Assembly (NCBI GenBank): GCA_016930735.1
Contig: JAFGGF010000461.1
Coordinates: forward strand, 1 to 9,452
Direction: 5' to 3'
Source of the DNA: Prolixibacteraceae bacterium
GTDB taxonomy: Bacteria; Bacteroidota; Bacteroidia; Bacteroidales; Prolixibacteraceae
DNA length: 9,452 bases
The notes under the pieces were generated by a model, which saw only the letters and a program-made list of their open reading frames with translations, did not search any database and was not told where the DNA came from. Below are positions 1 to 6,503 of this stretch, one piece after another (within the stretch, counting starts at the first letter, position 1; each line of letters starts with the position of its first letter). A program made the position numbers and the translations under genes.

Positions 1-582
1 ACCGGATGGTTCAGAAAAGGATAATTTGCCCGGATTATTTGATGCCCATGTAATACTTCCTTCATAATTCCATAATGATGGATCGGCGTTTTTTAATGAA
101 GCCGTTATTTTTGTGGTTTTGCTCCCGCAAATCAGAGTTTCAGCAATTAATTCTATTTCGGGAACTTCAAATACAGTAAGCTGAATTGTATCTTTTGCAG
201 GGCATCCTAATTCATCAAAAACGGTCAGCAGGTAAGTTCCGGTTTCAGATGCTGTTAAGGATTGTTCATTGGAAAGGACTATATTATCTTTTTGCCACCG
301 GTACCCTGAAAATCCGTTTTCCGCAACAAATTCTACTGAATAAGGGTAACATCCCTGATCATCATTAATTCTATTTTTGATTTCAGGATGGTTCGTTTTA
401 ATATAAATTGTATCCTCAAGATAGCATCCGTCATTGGTGGTTGTATGGGCCCAGTATTTTCCACTTTCAGTTGTACTAAATGTAATTTGCTGGTTTTTTT
501 CTCCAATGTTCCAATCATAAGTATCAAAATAAGGTCCTGCATCCAATGTAATCAGGTCACCATAACATGTTCTTAAAGTGTC
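1..582 (-). repeat. Tandem Ig-like protein modules, 73-residue period
   Basis: This stretch encodes about two and a half copies of one module in the secreted protein. The first cysteine of each copy falls at residues 476 (TCYGD), 549 (GCYPY) and 622 (ICGSK), a spacing of exactly 73 residues twice. The second cysteine falls at 523 (DGCYLEDTI) and 597 (LGCPAKDTI), so each copy has a Cys pair 47-48 residues apart and a shared ending, G-C then D-T-I. The repeat is visible only in the protein; the DNA copies are diverged. The third copy is cut by the window edge and more may follow. Confidence 0.7.
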
Positions 583-1992
583 ACCTTCTGTAATATCGAG
601 GCTTTGGCCTATATCAAGGATCAGGTCGAGGTTAAATCCGACACCATAACCATATGATTCATAATTTCCGAATCCATAAACATAGGCAAGGAAGCCTTTT
701 TCAGGATTTGTATTTCTTAACCGGTAAGTACCATTGTAAATTGTAATCCGGGCATATGAAAATTCGCTGTTGGGAAATGGGAAGAACTGGTTTTGTATTG
801 AAACATTTCCGTAGGCACCAGTCAGTTCAAGATTATGTATTTCACTGGTCAGGGAAATGATATTAACATAAAAGTTTGTTATTGGCTCTGAATCGTATGT
901 TACAAAAGTGACATCGTTTTTCGATTGTGATGCAGGGCTTAAAATGATCATAAAAGGATCGCCGTTTTTATTATCGGAATTTTTAGATTGGCTGAACTGA
1001 GCTACCAGAACCGGTTTATCGGCAATAAGCCTTGCAGGATGATTTGAGTCGAGTATAAATTCCTTAAATTCACCCTCATCCAGAATGTAATTACCTACAC
1101 CCTGAATATTGATTGTTGTATTATTTTTTGATGCCATAACCCGGTACCTGTCCTGATCTCTTGTTTTTAATGGTACAAGGTAATATTCCCTTCCCCATGA
1201 CTGAGCAGGTGGAATTTGTTCAAACAGATGATCATAGCCTCCCATGTTCTCAGCAATCGGAACTATTGTTGCCAGATTTCCTGAGTAAAAGGCAATGGGT
1301 TTGTTTGAACTGATATGGCTTCCTGTTAAATCGCCCTGACCGGGATAATCGTTGTTGGCCGATTGGATCTGATAAACTTCACCTTTATCCAGAGTTTCGG
1401 TAAAAGTTATTCCTGCGGGCATGTTTTTATCAGTTATAACCGAGGGTGTAATGGATACAACCGTTGAATCTTCAGTAGCCACTATTAAAAACTCAGAATT
1501 CCTTCCTTCAGCATAACCATCGGAATGGATGTTAACATCTGGTGTATAACACATTGCATAGTATTCAGTTCCCAGCGATTCTATGGGATAAATAACTGCC
1601 ACATCAGCAGAATTACTGTCGTAGTTTAAAGCATAAACATTAACTGGTAAATCAGAAACCAGGTGAATCCCCTTGGATTGTGTCTCCTCTGAATTCATGG
1701 CTTCAACCATTGACCAGGGGATCTGAATCTGGATTGATCCGTTATCGGTTACAAAGTAGGGTCCATTAAATAAATCTTCATTTGGACCAATTGTAATATT
1801 AAAGGTTGTTGCTACTCTGGCAGTTACTGTAATCTCAAGGTAATGCGTCGCGTTATGATACCACCGGTTTTCCATAAACCCAAACCAGAAATCGGTTCCT
1901 TCGGTCGATTTATGGCATTTATTAAGGTCTTCTTCAGCAAAAACAAATTGAACTGCAAAAAGAATCAGGCATATGGAAATAATAAAACGCAT
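1..1992 (-). CDS. Secreted IgGFc-binding-domain protein with tandem Ig-like repeats (C-terminus beyond window)
   Basis: An open frame of 664 codons with no stop runs from an ATG at 1992 off the left edge. I translated it by hand. Residues 1-19 form a signal peptide: Arg near the start, a hydrophobic core, then VFA before EED, giving likely cleavage after A19. The stretch GTDFWFGFMENR (32-43), then KGIHLVSDLPVNVYALNY from residue 107 and a WGREYYLVPL segment near 263, match the IgGFc-binding protein N-terminal domain as found in Bacteroidota; it spans very roughly residues 105-400. From about 471 come Ig-like modules with paired cysteines and G-x-Y and D-T-I patterns. Such proteins usually end in a gliding-motility or type IX secretion sorting domain, which would lie outside the window, so surface export is inferred. 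The ligand is unknown and immunoglobulin binding should not be assumed. No upstream in-frame ATG precedes a stop, so the start is well supported. The gene follows a strong terminator and is probably transcribed alone. Confidence 0.85.
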   Translation of the reverse strand, partial: MRFIISICLILFAVQFVFAEEDLNKCHKSTEGTDFWFGFMENRWYHNATHYLEITVTARVATTFNITIGPNEDLFNGPYFVTDNGSIQIQIPWSMVEAMNSEETQSKGIHLVSDLPVNVYALNYDSNSADVAVIYPIESLGTEYYAMCYTPDVNIHSDGYAEGRNSEFLIVATEDSTVVSITPSVITDKNMPAGITFTETLDKGEVYQIQSANNDYPGQGDLTGSHISSNKPIAFYSGNLATIVPIAENMGGYDHLFEQIPPAQSWGREYYLVPLKTRDQDRYRVMASKNNTTINIQGVGNYILDEGEFKEFILDSNHPARLIADKPVLVAQFSQSKNSDNKNGDPFMIILSPASQSKNDVTFVTYDSEPITNFYVNIISLTSEIHNLELTGAYGNVSIQNQFFPFPNSEFSYARITIYNGTYRLRNTNPEKGFLAYVYGFGNYESYGYGVGFNLDLILDIGQSLDITEGDTLRTCYGDLITLDAGPYFDTYDWNIGEKNQQITFSTTESGKYWAHTTTNDGCYLEDTIYIKTNHPEIKNRINDDQGCYPYSVEFVAENGFSGYRWQKDNIVLSNEQSLTASETGTYLLTVFDELGCPAKDTIQLTVFEVPEIELIAETLICGSKTTKITASLKNADPSLWNYEGSITWASNNPGKLSFSEPSG

Positions 1993-2050
1993 AGATATTT
2001 TTGAGCCATTAAATATACTCAGATGTTTACATTATCGTAAATAACAGGTA

Positions 2051-2082
2051 AAAAAAAAAGCTGCCTTTTTACAGCAGCTTTT
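2051..2082 (-). terminator. Intrinsic terminator of the carboxyltransferase/biotin carrier operon
   Basis: Read on the minus strand, AAAAGCTGC and GCAGCTTTT form a 9-bp stem (2074-2082 with 2056-2064) around a 9-nt loop, followed directly by an unbroken run of T down to 2051. It starts about 20 bases after the biotin carrier stop codon and ends about 60 bases before the secreted-protein start, so it should end the biotin enzyme transcript and insulate the next gene. The U-tract points to minus-strand use. Confidence 0.85.
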
Positions 2083-2101
2083 CTTATTATATTTCAATTT
2101 T

Positions 2102-2425
2102 TTAAATTGGTTTAATTTCCAGCATTAAATGATTTTTAGGTATAACATCGTCTCTTTTTACATGTATTTTTACGATTTGTCCGTTAAAAGGCATTGTTAC
2201 ATTATTATGCATCTTCATTGCCTCAAGGATCAGTATTGATTGCCCTTCTTCCACTTTGTCCCCTTTTTTTACAAAAATATCGATAATGGTTCCCGGCATA
2301 AATGCAAAAATTTTATTTCTGTCGGGTGCTTCATAAACCGTCCTGTTTTCAAACTTTTTTGTAAAGGTTGTCTTATAAACGGCCCCTTCAATTATCAATG
2401 TTTTTAAATCTTCCTGTTCTTTCAT
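2102..2425 (-). CDS. Biotin carboxyl carrier protein of an acyl-CoA carboxylase/decarboxylase
   Basis: This 107-residue cytoplasmic protein carries biotin, which shuttles CO2 to or from the carboxyltransferase encoded just upstream. The C-terminal two thirds (about 38-106) is a biotinyl/lipoyl domain: MPGTI (43-47), KKGDKVEEGQ (53-62), then EAMKM (68-72) with K71 as the expected biotinylated lysine, and the mirrored MPFNGQI (78-84). The N-terminal 37 residues are short and lack the long Ala/Pro linker typical of oxaloacetate or methylmalonyl-CoA decarboxylase carriers. It starts 18 bases after the carboxyltransferase stop, in the same direction, and is followed by a strong terminator, so the two form an operon. 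There is no Shine-Dalgarno sequence, as is usual in Bacteroidota. A lipoylated protein is unlikely because the sequence is EAMKM rather than the ETDKA type. Confidence 0.9.
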   Translation of the reverse strand: MKEQEDLKTLIIEGAVYKTTFTKKFENRTVYEAPDRNKIFAFMPGTIIDIFVKKGDKVEEGQSILILEAMKMHNNVTMPFNGQIVKIHVKRDDVIPKNHLMLEIKPI

Positions 2426-2443
2426 ACAAACAAAGTTTAATGT

Positions 2444-3988
2444 TTAAAAAGGAGGTATCCCGTGTTTTTTGCTTGGCCCTGAAATGTCTTTATTTTCAGA
2501 GACTTTCAATGCATGTAAAATCATCGACCTTGTTTCCTTTGGCTCAATAATTTCATCGATATAACCCTGAGAAGCGGCAACAAAGGGATTAGCGAATTTT
2601 TGTTTGTATTCCTCAATTTTTTGCTGGCGGAGTGTTTCCGGGTCCTCAGCTTCGGCAATTTCTTTCCTGAATACAATATTGGCTGCACCTTCAGGGCCCA
2701 TAACTGCAATTTCGGCAGTTGGCCATGCAAATACAAAATCGGCCCGTAAATGGCGCGAGTTCATCGCAATATACCCCCCGCCATAAGCTTTTCTTAAAAT
2801 AACAGTAATTTTCGGGACGGTTGCTTCACTGTAGGCATACAGGATTTTTGCACCATGCCTGATAACACCTGCATGTTCCTGATCAACGCCTGGCAGGTAA
2901 CCCGGCAGATCTTCCAGAGTAACAATAGGGATATTAAAAGCATCGCAATACCTTATAAATCTGGCTGCTTTATCAGAACTGTCGGTATCAAGAACACCGG
3001 CCAGTACCTTAGGTTGGTTGGCAACAAATCCAACTGTATTACCGTCCATCCTTCCAAATCCAATAATAATGTTAGGTGCAAAATGCTCCATAATCTCAAA
3101 AAATTCCGATCCGTCTGTAATGGCTTTAATTATGTCGCGCATATCATAGGGTATCCTTGGATTTACCGGAACAATATCTTCGATTTTTGTTCCTCTTCTA
3201 GGAGGCTTTGGTTCAAATGCCATTGCCTTCACTTTGTTATTCCTGGGAATAAATGAAATAAGTGTTTTGATCTGTTCGAAACATTCCTGTTCAGTGAGGG
3301 CATAAAAATGTGCATTCCCGGTTATTTCGGCATGAACTTTAGCACCACCTAATTCCTCCATAGAAATTTCTTCACCCAGCACTGATTTTATAACACTTGG
3401 CCCGGTTATAAACATTTTTGAAATATTTTCAACAACAAAAACGAAGTCGGTCAAGGCGGGGGAATAAACTGCTCCACCAGCGCAAGGTCCCAGAATAACA
3501 GAAATTTGAGGAATAACTCCGGAATTAAGTGTATTCCGGAAAAAGATCTCGCCGTATCCTGCAAGCGAATTGACACCTTCCTGAATACGGGCGCCACCTG
3601 AGTCGTTGATCCCAATTAACGGAACCCTCATTTTCAGAGCATGATCCATAATTTTTGTAATCTTACGGGCATGCATTAGTCCGAGTGAACCCCCGGCAAC
3701 AGTAAAGTCCTGAGCAAAAATACAAACCGGCTTCCCGAAAATAGTACCTGTACCGATAATCACACCATCGCCGTGAAGCACCATTTCTTCCATGCCAAAA
3801 TCTTTGGCGCTGTGGGCTACAAAAAGGTCGTATTCATGGAATGACTTTTCATCCAGTATAGCAAGAATCCTTTCACGGGCAGTTAATTTACCCATACTTG
3901 CCTGTTTCTGGATTGCCTTATCTCCACCGCCTTTCTGTACTTCTCTTTTCCTCTTCCTGAGGTCGAGAATATTGTTTTTTAAAGACAT
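2444..3988 (-). CDS. Acyl-CoA carboxylase carboxyltransferase subunit (PccB/MmdA family)
   Basis: This 514-residue protein has the usual full length of the family that transfers CO2 between carboxybiotin and an acyl-CoA such as propionyl-CoA/methylmalonyl-CoA. The N-terminal crotonase-like domain carries GKLTARERI (33-41), the acyl-CoA-binding INDSGGARIQEG (127-138) and the first oxyanion hole GPCAGGAVYSPAL (167-179). The C-terminal domain carries TLEDLPGYLPG (357-367), the second oxyanion hole AYGGGYIAMNS (401-411) and WPTAEIAVMGPEGA (422-435). The KKHGIPPF end resembles the family's usual KHGNIPL tail. From memory, the residue reported to control acyl-CoA choice in Streptomyces PccB is Asp in GGAYDVM; here it is Ile407, so substrate cannot be assumed to be propionyl-CoA, and IAMNS resembles decarboxylase alpha subunits. 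The downstream carrier gene supports a multi-subunit biotin enzyme; no biotin carboxylase or membrane subunit is in the window. Family assignment is sure, carboxylase versus decarboxylase is not. Confidence 0.93.
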   Translation of the reverse strand: MSLKNNILDLRKRKREVQKGGGDKAIQKQASMGKLTARERILAILDEKSFHEYDLFVAHSAKDFGMEEMVLHGDGVIIGTGTIFGKPVCIFAQDFTVAGGSLGLMHARKITKIMDHALKMRVPLIGINDSGGARIQEGVNSLAGYGEIFFRNTLNSGVIPQISVILGPCAGGAVYSPALTDFVFVVENISKMFITGPSVIKSVLGEEISMEELGGAKVHAEITGNAHFYALTEQECFEQIKTLISFIPRNNKVKAMAFEPKPPRRGTKIEDIVPVNPRIPYDMRDIIKAITDGSEFFEIMEHFAPNIIIGFGRMDGNTVGFVANQPKVLAGVLDTDSSDKAARFIRYCDAFNIPIVTLEDLPGYLPGVDQEHAGVIRHGAKILYAYSEATVPKITVILRKAYGGGYIAMNSRHLRADFVFAWPTAEIAVMGPEGAANIVFRKEIAEAEDPETLRQQKIEEYKQKFANPFVAASQGYIDEIIEPKETRSMILHALKVSENKDISGPSKKHGIPPF

Positions 3989-4053
3989 ATAGAAAGTTTT
4001 AGTTTATATTTTCTTCTTCTGCAGAGATCATAAAATCTCCGGATTTGACGGCG

Positions 4054-4063
4054 CTAAATTATA
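4054..4063 (-). promoter_or_regulatory. Possible -7 promoter element for the carboxyltransferase operon
   Basis: The minus strand reads TATAATTTAG here, one mismatch from the Bacteroidota box TAnnTTTG, about 65 bases upstream of the carboxyltransferase ATG. No clear TTG -33 element is seen at 17-20 bases upstream. The 176-base gap between the permease stop and the carboxyltransferase start is large enough to hold a promoter, and I saw nothing else in it. Confidence 0.3.
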
Positions 4064-4164
4064 ACTTTTTTAAACGCCAGATTGTTTTAATAATTATTTT
4101 ACCTGTTTATGCAGGCATTCGGTAATATTTAATTTGAATAATTTTACTAAATGTTTTAAAAGTT

Positions 4165-5241
4165 CTATCTAGCAGCCCACTTATAAATTATAAATGCAAT
4201 TACACCATAAAAAAAGTTGGGGATCCACACGGCAATGAACGGATGCATATTTCCATTTACTGCAAAAATTGTTGAAATCTGGGAGAAGAAAATGTAAGAG
4301 AAACTGAAAAGTATTCCCAGCCCAAGGTGAAAACCAAGGCCACCTTTTACTTTTCTTGAGGCCAGTCCGGCCCCGATCAGCGTAAGAATAAAAACTGAAA
4401 ACGGACCACTGCCTCGTTTGTGTTTTTCAATTTCAAATTCAATCGGATTGACACCTCTTGTCCGCATGCTGACAATGTGTCTATTAATATCCGATGTTGT
4501 CATGGTTTCGGTTTCATTCCTGATTGTCCGGTATTCTTCGGGTTGCATATTCAATGTTGTATCAATCCGGTAGCCACGGGTAACTTCTTCAACACCGTCA
4601 ATTATGGTTCTTTTTGTGTACTGGTTTAAAATCCATTCCTTCTTCTCCTCATCCCAGCGAATGTTTTCGGCATTGATTTTTTCCACCAGTTCACTGCCTT
4701 CAAATTTTTCAAGAATAAATTTTTCACCCACATTATTACCTGTGAACCTTCTCATATAAATATAAACTCCGGGTTCAATCTGACGATGAATCTGGCTTTC
4801 GTTGGTTACGTAGTTTTTAATATAGGTATTCCTGAAATTGATCCTTGTTTTATTTGCCGGAGGAATAATATAATTGCCAAGTACAAATGACAGCGCTGCA
4901 ATAACCAATGCTGAAAAGATGTAAGGCATCATCAATCTTCGGTAGGATACGCCGCTGCTTAAGATGGCAATAATTTCGGTATTATATGCCATCTTGGAAG
5001 TAAAATAAATTACCGCAATGAAAGTAAAAAGCCCACTAAAAAGATTTGTAAAATACGGAATAAAATTCAGGTAATAATCAAAAATTACTTTATTGACAGG
5101 AACTTCATGTGCAAGATATTCATCCAGGTTTTCAGCTGCATCAAATACAACTACTATCATAATAATCAGAATGATAGCGTAAAAGAAAGTGCCAAGGAAC
5201 TTCTTAGTAATATAAATATCTATGGTTTTAATCAGTTTCAT
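4165..5241 (-). CDS. lptG: LptF/LptG-family LPS export permease
   Basis: This 358-residue inner-membrane protein belongs to the YjgP/YjgQ family, which with LptB drives extraction of lipopolysaccharide from the inner membrane towards the LptC-A-D bridge. The family layout is complete: three N-terminal membrane segments (about 15-34, 61-82, 105-126), a soluble periplasmic beta-jellyroll region (about 130-265) and three C-terminal segments (about 280-298, 302-325, 333-354). The segment NTEIIAILSSGVSYRRLMMPY (87-107) is the conserved cytoplasmic loop and helix that contacts the LptB ATPase. Its ATG lies one base after the tgt stop, so the two are translationally coupled. Bacteroidota carry two paralogues, and F versus G cannot be settled by eye; I use lptG because of the position next to tgt. 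No convincing terminator follows. Confidence 0.88.
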   Translation of the reverse strand: MKLIKTIDIYITKKFLGTFFYAIILIIMIVVVFDAAENLDEYLAHEVPVNKVIFDYYLNFIPYFTNLFSGLFTFIAVIYFTSKMAYNTEIIAILSSGVSYRRLMMPYIFSALVIAALSFVLGNYIIPPANKTRINFRNTYIKNYVTNESQIHRQIEPGVYIYMRRFTGNNVGEKFILEKFEGSELVEKINAENIRWDEEKKEWILNQYTKRTIIDGVEEVTRGYRIDTTLNMQPEEYRTIRNETETMTTSDINRHIVSMRTRGVNPIEFEIEKHKRGSGPFSVFILTLIGAGLASRKVKGGLGFHLGLGILFSFSYIFFSQISTIFAVNGNMHPFIAVWIPNFFYGVIAFIIYKWAAR

Positions 5242-5242
5242 T

Positions 5243-6373
5243 TTATAACCTGTGCGATAATTTATTTACCATTTCTTTTTTCCACTCTGTAAAGCTACCA
5301 TTTATTATCCTTTCTCTGGCTTCATCAACCAGCCAAAGGTAAAAAGCCAGGTTATGCTGGCTGGCAATCTGTGCACCAAGCATTTCATTCGAAACAATTA
5401 AATGCCGCAAAAAAGCACGTGAATAAGTTTGGTCAACATACGAATTGCCGGATTTATCAACCGGTGAGTGGTCGTTTTGCCATTTTGCATTTTTAATATT
5501 GATAATTCCTTCGCTGGTAAACAACATTCCATTTCTTCCGTTGCGGGTTGGCATAACACAATCAAACATATCGATTCCACGGTCGATAGCTTCAAGGATG
5601 TTAACAGGAGTTCCCACACCCATCAGGTACCTTGGTTTGTTTTCAGGAAGTTCATCGGTAGTTACTTCAACCATTTTGTACATTACATCTTCAGGCTCAC
5701 CTACCGACAGGCCACCGATGGCATAACCATCAGCATCGTATTGAATTACATTCTTTGCAGCCTGTTTCCTGAGATCGGGGAAGGTTGCACCCTGAACAAT
5801 GGGGAAAAGTGTCTGATCGTATCCGTATTTTGACTCTGTTTCCTGAAAACGGTTGACACATCTTTCCAGCCAGCGCTGGGTAAGTTCCAGCGATTTTTTT
5901 GCATAATCATAATCGGCATCACCGGGAGCACATTCATCAAAAGCCATAATTATATCGGCCCCGATGCTACGTTGTATATCGATAACATTCTCAGGCGTAA
6001 ACATATGGTAAGAACCATCAATGTGCGACTGGAATCGGGCACCGTCTTCCGAAAGTTTCCTGATATCGCCAAGTGAAAATACCTGGTAACCGCCGCTGTC
6101 GGTAAGAATTGGGCCATCCCACCCGTTAAATTTATGCAGGCCTCCTGCCTGTTCTATTACATTAATTCCCGGGCGAAGATATAAATGATAGGTATTACCC
6201 AGTATGATCCGGGCTTTGATGTCGTTTTTCAGGTCTTTTACATGAATTCCTTTTACCGATCCGGCAGTTCCCACAGGCATAAAAACCGGTGTTGCAATCT
6301 CTCCGTGGCCGGTTTTTATTAATCCGGCCCTGGCTTTTGATCCCTCTGACGATTTTATCAGTTTAAAATCCAT
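5243..6373 (-). CDS. tgt: tRNA-guanine(34) transglycosylase (queuosine pathway)
   Basis: The enzyme exchanges guanine 34 of Asp, Asn, His and Tyr tRNAs for preQ1 on the way to queuosine, in the cytoplasm. The 376-residue length is normal. Family motifs are present in order: GTAGSVKGI (35-43), LTDSGGYQVFSLG (90-102) with the proton-acceptor D92, DECAPGD (147-153), IVQGATF (192-198), YAIGGLSVGEP (217-227), RYLMGVGTP (248-256) and FDCVMPTRNGRNG (270-282) with nucleophile D271. The C-terminal zinc site is unusual. Aligned to E. coli C302, C304 and C307, this protein has G309, S311 and D314, while H340 matches ligand H333, so three of four zinc ligands are gone. The surrounding sequence (YSRAFLRHL, ASQHNLAFYLWLV) aligns without gaps and the DNA shows no frameshift. 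It is the first gene of the tgt-permease pair, with a promoter element just upstream. Confidence 0.95.
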   Translation of the reverse strand: MDFKLIKSSEGSKARAGLIKTGHGEIATPVFMPVGTAGSVKGIHVKDLKNDIKARIILGNTYHLYLRPGINVIEQAGGLHKFNGWDGPILTDSGGYQVFSLGDIRKLSEDGARFQSHIDGSYHMFTPENVIDIQRSIGADIIMAFDECAPGDADYDYAKKSLELTQRWLERCVNRFQETESKYGYDQTLFPIVQGATFPDLRKQAAKNVIQYDADGYAIGGLSVGEPEDVMYKMVEVTTDELPENKPRYLMGVGTPVNILEAIDRGIDMFDCVMPTRNGRNGMLFTSEGIINIKNAKWQNDHSPVDKSGNSYVDQTYSRAFLRHLIVSNEMLGAQIASQHNLAFYLWLVDEARERIINGSFTEWKKEMVNKLSHRL

Positions 6374-6392
6374 TACCCTTTTTTAAAGGCTT

Positions 6393-6400
6393 CAAAGATA
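6393..6400 (-). promoter_or_regulatory. -7 promoter element for tgt-lptG
   Basis: The minus strand reads TATCTTTG, an exact match to the Bacteroidota -7 consensus TAnnTTTG, ending 19 bases before the tgt ATG. The sequence around 20 bases upstream (ACCTG) is a weak match to the -33 TTG element. Its location in the divergent intergenic region fits transcription of tgt and the permease. Confidence 0.5.
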
Positions 6401-6488
6401 ATATTTAACTTTTTACAGGTGGCATTTAATATTTTGCAGAGTTGTTAATTTAAATTAAAATGGCTGTTCTCTATTCAAATTATACTTC

Positions 6489-6496
6489 TAATTTTG
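6489..6496 (+). promoter_or_regulatory. -7 promoter element for the GT2-like/sigma/rsmG operon
   Basis: The plus strand reads TAATTTTG, an exact match to TAnnTTTG, only seven bases before the ATG at 6504. A start of transcription 5-7 bases past the box would fall at or just before that ATG, implying a leaderless or nearly leaderless mRNA. Alternatively the true start codon is internal, for example Met20. The -33 region is not clear. Confidence 0.45.
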
Positions 6497-6503
6497 TGGC
6501 CTG

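Noticed and set aside
186..576. Short open frames on both strands as small genes
   Set aside because: They are shadows inside the 664-codon frame, whose signal peptide and domain motifs make it the real coding frame.
2010..2017. TATATTTA on the minus strand as a promoter of the secreted-protein gene
   Set aside because: It differs from TAnnTTTG at the key G, has no -33 element, and such strings are common in AT-rich DNA. A promoter must exist after the terminator but I cannot place it.
2855..3256. A 133-codon plus-strand open frame
   Set aside because: It lies antisense within the highly conserved carboxyltransferase gene and its translation shows no recognisable domain.
4089..4115. A small hairpin (CCTG/CAGG) downstream of the permease gene as a terminator
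   Set aside because: The stem is only 4-5 bp and the following bases on the minus strand are A-rich with no U-tract.
5468..5833. A 121-codon plus-strand open frame
   Set aside because: It is antisense to conserved tgt motifs and has no family features.
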